Origin: an uncultured Magnetococcales bacterium
Lineage (GTDB): Bacteria > Pseudomonadota > Magnetococcia > Magnetococcales > Magnetaquicoccaceae
Reading direction: 5' to 3'
DNA: 11,217 nt
Assembly (NCBI GenBank): GCA_903913345.1
Contig: CAIWLA010000627.1
Coordinates: forward strand, 1-11,217
Made by a program: the position numbers and the translations under genes. The notes beneath the pieces were generated by a model. The model was not told where the DNA came from, did not search any database, and worked only from the letters and a program-made list of their open reading frames with translations. Of the stretch, positions 5,173-11,217 are shown one piece after another. Position 1 is the first letter of the stretch. Every line of letters begins with the position of its first letter.

Positions 5173-7592
5173 CTGCCGATGACCCTGCGAGGGGAGAAAA
5201 AATCTCTGGCCCGGCGGTTGCCCTGTTTGGTCAGATGGCCCTCATTACCCTCTTTTCCCCGGAGCTGGCGGAGGGGTGGCTGCCCATGGCGGGCATGGCC
5301 GGGGGGGTGGCCGGGGTGGCTTTCTGGCTGTGGTATCGGGCCGGTGGCCGCTGGTTCCCCCTCCTGTTTGGTCTCCTGACCGGTCTGATCGGCATCGCCT
5401 GGTCCCATCTGCCCGTTCCCCCCTTCCCGACTGCATGGATCAACCGGCCCATCTACCTGGAGGGGTTGATCGTGGAACGCCAGGATCGCCCGGATTCCGT
5501 GCAGATCATCCTGGATCAGGGGGTGGTGCCTGCCGAACTCAATGGCCTTTCGGCCCCTGTGCCGATTCCGGGGCTGGTCCAGATGACCCTCCATCTGCAA
5601 GAGGCGATCACCGCCATTCCCGGTGATCGGATCCGCATCCAGACCCGCCTCAAACCGGTCGATTCGTCACACAATCCCGGCGGTTTTGACTATGCCCTGT
5701 TCCAGCACCGGCAGGGTGTTCTGGCCTTTAGTTCCTCCAGAAAGCCGGTTGAACCGATCGCGGTGGGGGTGGAATGGAGTTGGAACCGCTATCGGCAAAC
5801 CATTTCCCGATGGATCTACCAGACATTGCCCCCGGCGGAATGGGGGTTGATCGATGCCTTGATGGTGGGCAAGACGGGATTTCTGGATGAAAAGCTGACC
5901 GAGGATCTCCTGGTCTCCGGGACATTTCACCTCGTGGCCATCTCCGGTCTGCAGGTGGGATTGGTGGCCGGGTGGAGCTTTTTTACCCTGCGCCTGCTGT
6001 TGGCACTCTGTATTCCCCTCTCCCGGCATTGGGATCTCAAGCAACCCGTTGCCCTTCTGACCCTCTTTCCCACCGTGGCCTACGCCTTTCTGGCGGGTTG
6101 GTCGGTCTCCACCCAGCGGGCCACCCTGATGACCGGTTTTTTGCTCCTGGCCATCGCCATTGGCCGCGCCCGACAGTTGTGGCGGGTGTTGATCTTCTCC
6201 GCCATGGCCATACTGCTCTATCAACCGTGGCAGCTCTTTTCACCGGGGTTCCAACTCTCCTTCTTGAGCGTCATCGGGTTGATGTTTTTTATGCCCCTGT
6301 TTCAGAAGGGAGAGGGATGGAAAAGGCATCTCATCGGCCTGGTGATGACCACCGTGGTGGCCTCGATGGTCACCACCCCGGTGACGGCCTATTATTTCCA
6401 TCGCCTCTCCCCGATGGGTTTGCTGGCCAACCTGCTGGCGGTCCCCTGGGTCAGTGCCATCTGCACCCCGTTGGGGTTTTTGGCCATCATTGGCCACGAG
6501 ATCTATTCCCCTCTGGGGGATCTCCTCCTGCGGTGGATGGGGGACAGTCTGGAACCCTACCGCCTCTTTATCGCCTGGATCGGCTCCCTGCCCGGTGCGT
6601 GGTATCGCCTGCCCGGACCCACTCTGACCGGTCTGTCGCTCTCTCTGAGCCTGTGCGCCCTGGCTGGTCTCGTCGGGACGGTCGGCTGGACCCGTTGGCG
6701 CGTGGTGCTCTTTCTCCTCTCCTGGCCCGCCCTCCTCTGGCCCCGCACCCTGCCCCCCGACGATCAATTGCACCTGGCGGTCCTGGATGTCGGTCAGGCA
6801 CAATCCGTCGTCCTCTATACCCCCCACGGTGGCTGGTCTGTCTTTGATTCCGGCGGTTTTGTCTCGCCCCGCTTTGATCCCGGCGAGGCCTTCACCTCCA
6901 GCTATTTGTGGTACCGGGGGGTGAGCCACCTGAACCGGGTGGTCATCAGTCATCCACAAATGGACCATATGGCCGGGGTCGAGAGGGTGCTGCGCAATTT
7001 CCAGGTGGACAGCCTGTGGTTGGGCTATTTTCCCGAAGAGGAAGCAAAAAATGGCGTCTATGCCCGTCTGATCGCCCGCGCGGAGCAATTGGGCGTCTCC
7101 GTTCAACGATTTCGTCATCCCAGGGTGGTCGAGGAGGGCGATGCGCGCCTCACCGTGCTGCCCCCTCTGCCCACAGAACAGGGCAGAAATGACAACGACC
7201 GCTGCCTGGTGGTGGAGATCGCCTTCAACGAACAGCGTTTTTTGATCATGGGCGATGCCACGGCGCGAACGGAAAAATGGCTGTTGGCCCAACAGGCGGT
7301 TCGACCACTGACCATGCTCCTGGCACCCCATCATGGCAGCAAAACCTCCAGTTCCCTCCCCTTTGTGCGGGCCAGCCATCCCCGGCATGTCGTCTTCAGT
7401 GCGGGACGGTACAACTCTTATCATCATCCCAACCCGCTCATCGTGGAACGCTGGCAGGCAGCACAGGCCCAACTGTGGCGTACCGATCAGCAGGGGGCCA
7501 TCCTGTTGCAGAGTGACGGACGGACGGTGCAGGTCAAAGCTGTAGCAGAATCGAATGGTTTCCTGGCGGATCGTCTGGGGATATCATTTTGA
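5133..7592 (+). CDS. comEC: ComEC/Rec2-type DNA internalisation protein
   Basis: An 819-residue polytopic inner-membrane protein of the ComEC/Rec2 family, the channel for single-stranded DNA in natural transformation. Domains in order: N-terminal helices (about 25-90), an OB-like DUF4131 region (about 95-205), the Competence membrane domain starting at HLVAISGLQVGL (266-277) and running to about 540, then a beta-lactamase-fold domain from LDVGQAQSVV (551) to the end. That domain shows FDSGG (571-575), H607-P-Q-M-D-H612, GD (707-708) and PHHGS (732-736). The usual third-position acidic or His residue of the HxHxDH/HxDxDH signature is Gln609. The first ATG, 5133, has GGAG 9 bases upstream; ATG 5166 is an equally placed alternative inside a duplicated start. 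A TACAAT at 5081-5086 may be the -10 box, with a weak -35. The 3' end overlaps the convergent gene by 59 bases. The family length is normal and no frameshift is seen. Confidence 0.95.
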   Translation: MSEHRLPGIQAMSAADDPARGEKISGPAVALFGQMALITLFSPELAEGWLPMAGMAGGVAGVAFWLWYRAGGRWFPLLFGLLTGLIGIAWSHLPVPPFPTAWINRPIYLEGLIVERQDRPDSVQIILDQGVVPAELNGLSAPVPIPGLVQMTLHLQEAITAIPGDRIRIQTRLKPVDSSHNPGGFDYALFQHRQGVLAFSSSRKPVEPIAVGVEWSWNRYRQTISRWIYQTLPPAEWGLIDALMVGKTGFLDEKLTEDLLVSGTFHLVAISGLQVGLVAGWSFFTLRLLLALCIPLSRHWDLKQPVALLTLFPTVAYAFLAGWSVSTQRATLMTGFLLLAIAIGRARQLWRVLIFSAMAILLYQPWQLFSPGFQLSFLSVIGLMFFMPLFQKGEGWKRHLIGLVMTTVVASMVTTPVTAYYFHRLSPMGLLANLLAVPWVSAICTPLGFLAIIGHEIYSPLGDLLLRWMGDSLEPYRLFIAWIGSLPGAWYRLPGPTLTGLSLSLSLCALAGLVGTVGWTRWRVVLFLLSWPALLWPRTLPPDDQLHLAVLDVGQAQSVVLYTPHGGWSVFDSGGFVSPRFDPGEAFTSSYLWYRGVSHLNRVVISHPQMDHMAGVERVLRNFQVDSLWLGYFPEEEAKNGVYARLIARAEQLGVSVQRFRHPRVVEEGDARLTVLPPLPTEQGRNDNDRCLVVEIAFNEQRFLIMGDATARTEKWLLAQQAVRPLTMLLAPHHGSKTSSSLPFVRASHPRHVVFSAGRYNSYHHPNPLIVERWQAAQAQLWRTDQQGAILLQSDGRTVQVKAVAESNGFLADRLGISF

Positions 7593-8124
7593 ATTCGGCC
7601 CCCAGTGCCGCCAGTGCGTTCAGGAGGGGAGCGGTTTCCGGCAGCAGCATCCGCAGTTCAAACGGTTCCATGGCGGAGTAGAGGGTCACGGCATGGTTGC
7701 AACCCGCCAGACCTGTGGCCAGACGAATGGCCTCCCGGAGCGTGTCGAGTTCATCCCCCAAAAAGATGCCAATATCTTTCACGCCCGGTTCTCCCTTTTC
7801 TCTGGGCCAATGGCTGTGCGGCAGGGAGACGGTCCCATGGCTGTCGCGCACCATTCCGCCCAGGGTGGCCAACCCGCCCGCCTCGAACGGGGAATGGTCG
7901 AGGGGATGCAGGGCGCGCTGCAACCGATGGGTGTGGGCACAAAAGACCCGCCGTCCCGGAGGCAACGCCGAAAAATCGTTGTGCAGCAGATGGGTGGCCT
8001 GAGCCAGGCAAAACAGATCCACCCGCGCCAGACGGTGTCCCGGCCAGACAAGGGCCTCCTGCCAACCGGCGGGCAGATCCCGTTGGCTCAACAACAGCGT
8101 CAAGGTGATGTCATTCATGCTCAT
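7534..8124 (-). CDS. putative tandem DsrE/TusC-like protein
   Basis: About 196 residues from ATG 8124 (8118 is another candidate). The frame extends to a GTG at 8226, but that extension runs through a hairpin and has no ribosome binding site. No strong site precedes 8124 either, so the start is uncertain. The first half (3-100) reads like a DsrE/TusC fold: strand DLFCLAQATHLL, then RRVFCAHTHRLQRAL, matching the family's strand-Cys-x-x-(S/H)-L-R pattern, and a final GTVSLP strand. The second half (117-182) repeats the style: DIGIFLGDELDTLREA, a helix, HAVTLYSAME, then LLNALAALGAEFKM. DsrE-fold proteins relay sulfur or bind small ligands; Cys39, Cys62 and Cys142 are visible, but no function is proven. 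It lies 120 bases downstream of the receptor gene on the same strand and probably shares its transcript. Its last 59 bases overlap the comEC 3' end. Confidence 0.6.
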   Translation of the reverse strand: MSMNDITLTLLLSQRDLPAGWQEALVWPGHRLARVDLFCLAQATHLLHNDFSALPPGRRVFCAHTHRLQRALHPLDHSPFEAGGLATLGGMVRDSHGTVSLPHSHWPREKGEPGVKDIGIFLGDELDTLREAIRLATGLAGCNHAVTLYSAMEPFELRMLLPETAPLLNALAALGAEFKMISPDDPPGNHSILLQL

Positions 8125-8202
8125 AAAGAGGATGGATTGACCGGCCAAAAGACCGCCCACAAGAGGTAAGCATTTCCGGTGCCATGTTTCATGCGGGACA
8201 AT

Positions 8203-8222
8203 CCTCTCCCGGACCGGAGAGG
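8203..8222. repeat. inverted repeat between receptor and DsrE-like gene
   Basis: CCTCTCC (8203-8209) pairs with GGAGAGG (8216-8222) around a 6-base loop. It lies about 22 bases beyond the receptor stop. No T run follows on the - strand, so it is more likely an mRNA-stabilising or attenuating hairpin than a full terminator. It also argues against translation of the downstream gene beginning at 8226. Confidence 0.5.
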
Positions 8223-8244
8223 GCACCTGCCGGGAAAAGGGGTG

Positions 8245-11010
8245 TCAAAGCGGTCCATTCCCGTCTTCTTCCTGCAAGGCAAGCAGATCGTTTTCAATCA
8301 TCTCTTCCTCACTGGTTCCGGTCTGGTTGGCGGTTTCGGTGCCCTGGTTGAAAAAGGCCAGATCCCGTTGCAGCAACACCACCTGCTGTACCAGTGCCTG
8401 GGCCACCGGTGTCAACTGTTGCAGGATTTCGTCATGGTGCTGGAGGCGTCGCTTCAGCACCTGGGTCATGTCGTGAATATGGACCATCTGCCCATGCTGG
8501 GCGGTGTCCGCCTGGACCATTCCCTGCATCAGGGTCGCAGACTCCTGCAACGTGGCGGCGGTCCCTTCCAGAAGGGTGTGGGCATTGTCCACCCTGAGGG
8601 TCGTTCCCAGGGACAATTCCCCGATTTCATCCGCAAAAATACGGCCATTTTCCGCCAGTTGGCGAATTTCCATGATCACGGAACCGGATCTCTTGATCCC
8701 TTTGCCGTCACTGGCCGCCGAGACTTCAAAGGCCGCTTTCATGGAGAGCTGATTGATCTGTTGTGCCGTGTCTGCAAACAATAACACCTTGTCGGCGATC
8801 TCCTTGGCCGAGGCCATGGCCTGTTCCATGGTCTGCCTGCCTTGCAGAATGGTCTGGTTGACCCGGCCCAACAGTTGCTCCAAGGTCTGGATCTGCCTGA
8901 GATGGTGCTGGATGCGGGTGGCGATCTCCCTGGTGGCCCATTCACCCGCTTCCAGGTCAGCCCGCTCCTGGTCCGGGAGTGGGGTGTCGAGGGCGTGTCG
9001 CGCCAGACCGGACAGTTGGCGACCGGTCTGGGCCACCTGGGTGCCTGAGTCACGCAACCGGGTGGCGACCTGATGCCAACGTCCGGCAATCCCCTGTATC
9101 TCCCTGGCCACCATGCCGAATTCATCCGTGCGGGTGCCCAGCGGAGGGGAGGAAAAGTGCCCTTTCTGCATCTCCTGCAACGGTTCGACACACCGAAACA
9201 GGGTGCGCCGCAGGGTCGTGGCCGTCATCCAGGCGATGCCCAGAGAACCCAGCAGCGCGATGGCAGCGACCAGCCATATCGGACGGGGAAAGGCATGGAG
9301 GGGCAACATGCCTTGTATCATCGGGGTTTCGATGATCAAGGCCCAGGTCGTTTCATTGCCCAACGATAGCGGGGCAAAGGCGGTAAAGACCGGCCTTCCC
9401 GACCAGTTTTGACCGAGAATCAGCCCCGATTGGCCTGCCAGTGCCGACTGGATCGCCTCCGAATGGAGATCATTGTCGGCCATTTTGCCCGCAAAGGAGG
9501 CCAGCACCGAATGGTTTTGGGGATCCCGGATGGAATCGGAACGCATCCGTCCGTCGGGACCGACCAGATAGGCATCGCCGTCACTCTCCAGGCCGTCGCG
9601 GTGCTGCATGAGGGTGGTCAGGGCCTCCATGGGCAGTTGCAGGGCCACCACCATGGTGAGGGTGCCGTCCTGCATCACCGGTTGGGCCATGAAGGCCGCC
9701 GGTTCGTTATTGCTGGGTGGATAGGGTGCAAAATCGGTCAGGCCGAAGGCGTGTTTGGCCACCACCTGTTGCACCAGCTTGCCCAGATTGGTATCCGCGT
9801 ACTTTCCGTGGAGCAGATTGGTGCCAAAATCGGCCTGCCGGGCGGCGGAATAGAAGACCTCTCCATCCGGTTGAATCAGGAAAAAGTCATAATAACCCGA
9901 TTGATCCATCTGTTTCTTGTAAAAGGGGACGCCCGGACCGGCACCGGCCAGGAAGGTCTGGGCAATGGCCTGTTCCGCCACCACTGCCCAGGGGGGTTCC
10001 GGGCTGTTGGCCACGGGGGCGATGGTGATGGGTGCCCAGGCACTGAAGACCCCTTGGCCATTCAACCCCTTGAGCGCGCCCACCCCTTTCTGGTTGGCCA
10101 GGGCCGCCATGACCGCCGGGGTGGTCATCTCGCCCCCTTTGGCCGGTTTGGCATCGGTGGGTTGCTGGCCGAATTCGGCATAGGGCCGATGATCCGGTCC
10201 AACGAGGGTGAGGTGAATGGTTTTGGTGGCCTCATCCCGTGTGAGGGGCAGTTTGGCCAGGGGATCCGGGGAGATCCGTGCGGCCAGTATCCCGATTATT
10301 CGGCCATCCCGGTCGCCATCCTTGCGGACCGGGGTGCCGATCCAGGCGGTCAATCCCCGATCCAGGTAGGGGGCGGGGGCAAACCCCTGAAAGCTGCTTT
10401 TGGTCAGGGCTGCGGCCAACAGCTTGCCAAACCCGCTCTCCTTGAGGGGGGATTTCCCTCCGTTTTTGCCCAGGAGGGGATCGGGCAGGGCACTCAGGAC
10501 CACGTTGCCCTGGGCGGAGACGAGATAGAGATTATCAAAACCCTGTTTTTCCCGGAACCGGTTCAGGGCGGGGGTCATGGTGGCGGAGAGGACGGGCCAG
10601 CGTTCCCCGGTTATCTTTTCTCCCCCGTCCCGGAAGACCCAATCGATGCTGGCCAGATTTTTGGCCAGTTGTTCCGTGGCGGCCAGGGTCTCCATCTCGT
10701 GGGTCCATTCCTGGAACTGGTGTTGCACCGCTTTGCCGTAGCTGTCGCGCACGGTTTCCAGTTGGTGTGCCTGTTGGGTATAGAGTGTTTGTGTGCTGTT
10801 GGTCAGGGTTTCCATGTCGGCCCGGTAGCGGGCGAGGGTCTGTTCCAGCCGATTTTTCTTGACCTCGATCAGGGTGGCGGCACGGGTACGGGCGGCCTCG
10901 TTGGCCGCTTCACCCAGCCAGCGCGCGGTCATCCATCCGGTCAGCACCAGTGGCAGCAGGCTGGACAACAGGAACAGGGCCAGCAATTTGGGGCGCAAAC
11001 GTATGTTCAC
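8245..11010 (-). CDS. methyl-accepting chemotaxis protein-like receptor with extended Cache-type sensor
   Basis: A 921-residue inner-membrane receptor. GTG 11010 is chosen because GGGAGGT precedes it by 3 bases; the frame opens at TTG 11034 without a site. Layout: TM1 about 8-28; a coiled linker; a periplasmic region of about 540 residues; TM2 about 578-600; a HAMP-like linker with EPLQEM and DEFG (612-632); a long cytoplasmic coiled coil. The periplasmic part shows four Cache/PAS-like units, e.g. DNLYLVSAQGNVV, YYDFFLIQPDGEVFYSA with FGTNLLHGKYADTNLGKLV, and DAYLVGPDGRMRSDS; the last two match common MCP sensor patterns. The signalling tip (about 752-792) is recognisable from QLSMKAAFEV and MEIRQLAE but has lost the EAARAGE core and has about three extra residues before the EIRQLA helix. 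There is no CheR-binding NWETF-like tail. Coupling to CheA/CheW is therefore doubtful. The ligand is unknown. Confidence 0.85.
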   Translation of the reverse strand: MNIRLRPKLLALFLLSSLLPLVLTGWMTARWLGEAANEAARTRAATLIEVKKNRLEQTLARYRADMETLTNSTQTLYTQQAHQLETVRDSYGKAVQHQFQEWTHEMETLAATEQLAKNLASIDWVFRDGGEKITGERWPVLSATMTPALNRFREKQGFDNLYLVSAQGNVVLSALPDPLLGKNGGKSPLKESGFGKLLAAALTKSSFQGFAPAPYLDRGLTAWIGTPVRKDGDRDGRIIGILAARISPDPLAKLPLTRDEATKTIHLTLVGPDHRPYAEFGQQPTDAKPAKGGEMTTPAVMAALANQKGVGALKGLNGQGVFSAWAPITIAPVANSPEPPWAVVAEQAIAQTFLAGAGPGVPFYKKQMDQSGYYDFFLIQPDGEVFYSAARQADFGTNLLHGKYADTNLGKLVQQVVAKHAFGLTDFAPYPPSNNEPAAFMAQPVMQDGTLTMVVALQLPMEALTTLMQHRDGLESDGDAYLVGPDGRMRSDSIRDPQNHSVLASFAGKMADNDLHSEAIQSALAGQSGLILGQNWSGRPVFTAFAPLSLGNETTWALIIETPMIQGMLPLHAFPRPIWLVAAIALLGSLGIAWMTATTLRRTLFRCVEPLQEMQKGHFSSPPLGTRTDEFGMVAREIQGIAGRWHQVATRLRDSGTQVAQTGRQLSGLARHALDTPLPDQERADLEAGEWATREIATRIQHHLRQIQTLEQLLGRVNQTILQGRQTMEQAMASAKEIADKVLLFADTAQQINQLSMKAAFEVSAASDGKGIKRSGSVIMEIRQLAENGRIFADEIGELSLGTTLRVDNAHTLLEGTAATLQESATLMQGMVQADTAQHGQMVHIHDMTQVLKRRLQHHDEILQQLTPVAQALVQQVVLLQRDLAFFNQGTETANQTGTSEEEMIENDLLALQEEDGNGPL

Positions 11011-11055
11011 TCGACCTCCCAAGGGAAAAATCAAAGACCAGGAAACCCACGGACC

Positions 11056-11083
11056 ATTCTATAGAAGATCGGGCAGGAATCAA
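11056..11083 (-). promoter_or_regulatory. candidate promoter of the receptor gene
   Basis: On the - strand, TTGATT (+ coordinates 11078-11083) and TAGAAT (11056-11061) are separated by 16 bases, giving a -10 box with one mismatch and a -35 with two. It would place the start of transcription about 40 bases upstream of the GTG. A shifted TATAGA reading has poorer spacing. Otherwise I see no gene in 11011-11217. Confidence 0.4.
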
Positions 11084-11217
11084 CCGTGCATGGGCAACTC
11101 TTGGAATATTTTGGATAATAAGGTCTCTGCGGCCCGGCTTAGAATCGGGGGTGTTCAGGATGCCTCGAATGAGGGCGGGCACCAATCCGGCTTTGCTGTG
11201 TCCGGTCAAACCGGGAG

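Noticed and set aside
6240..7472. A 410-codon - strand open frame opposite comEC
   Set aside because: It is low-complexity Gln/Gly/His/Pro-rich sequence, while the opposite strand encodes all the ComEC motifs.
7555..8169. A 204-codon + strand open frame opposite the DsrE-like gene
   Set aside because: It is rich in Gly, Gln, His and Arg, lacks hydrophobic strand patterns, and begins inside the comEC 3' end without a binding site. The - strand frame reads much more like a folded protein.
8125..8226. N-terminal extension of the DsrE-like protein from GTG 8226
   Set aside because: There is no ribosome binding site, the region contains an inverted repeat, and the added residues do not look like part of the fold.
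9409..11064. A 551-codon + strand open frame opposite the receptor gene
   Set aside because: Its translation is Gly/His/Gln-rich with no recognisable fold, as expected from the complement of a GC-rich gene. The - strand frame has clear membrane helices, HAMP and sensor motifs.
10910..11217. A - strand open frame entering from the right edge and overlapping the receptor 5' end
   Set aside because: It overlaps the receptor coding start by about 100 bases, crosses the likely promoter and ribosome binding site, and shows no family I recognise. It could hide the tail of an upstream gene, but nothing in this window supports that.

Overview
The window reads as chromosomal DNA from a fairly GC-rich Gram-negative bacterium, probably a proteobacterium. 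The evidence is the set of standard proteobacterial families (SerC, PPK2, ComEC, a transmembrane chemoreceptor), strong AGGAGG-type ribosome binding sites, GTG as well as ATG starts, and two ordinary hairpin-plus-T-run terminators. I cannot place it more precisely. There is no rRNA, tRNA, CRISPR array, insertion sequence or phage gene. No gene-free stretch reaches 300 bases; the longest gaps are about 200-225 bases and are described below.

Left part (1-4686). A cut-off Sel1-repeat protein gene on the + strand ends 3 bases from the end of a small membrane-protein gene on the - strand. The rest of this part is a - strand series read from right to left: serC (phosphoserine aminotransferase), an XPB-like superfamily 2 helicase whose start overlaps the serC stop by 8 bases, a 223-base gap with nested inverted repeats, and ppk2 (polyphosphate kinase 2) with a Lys/Glu/Ala-repeat N-terminus. 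A terminator closes this series at about 740-766. A second - strand terminator at 4626-4651 separates serC from a two-helix membrane protein with a C-terminal CxxC, which has its own good sigma70-like promoter.

Middle (5133-7592). One large + strand gene, comEC, encodes the inner-membrane DNA-uptake channel. It diverges from the small CxxC membrane gene. Its translation start lies inside a short direct duplication that offers two nearly identical in-frame starts.

Right part (7534-11217). A - strand pair: a 921-residue methyl-accepting chemotaxis protein-like receptor with a very long periplasmic sensor region and an atypical signalling tip, then a roughly 196-residue protein that looks like two DsrE/TusC-like modules. 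The last gene runs tail to tail into comEC and overlaps its 3' end by 59 bases.

Most genes have familiar functions: serine biosynthesis, polyphosphate/nucleotide metabolism, DNA uptake and sensing. The points most worth following are the divergent receptor and its DsrE-like partner, the duplicated comEC start, the nested inverted repeats upstream of ppk2 (possible + strand small RNA), and an isolated perfect hairpin downstream of ppk2.
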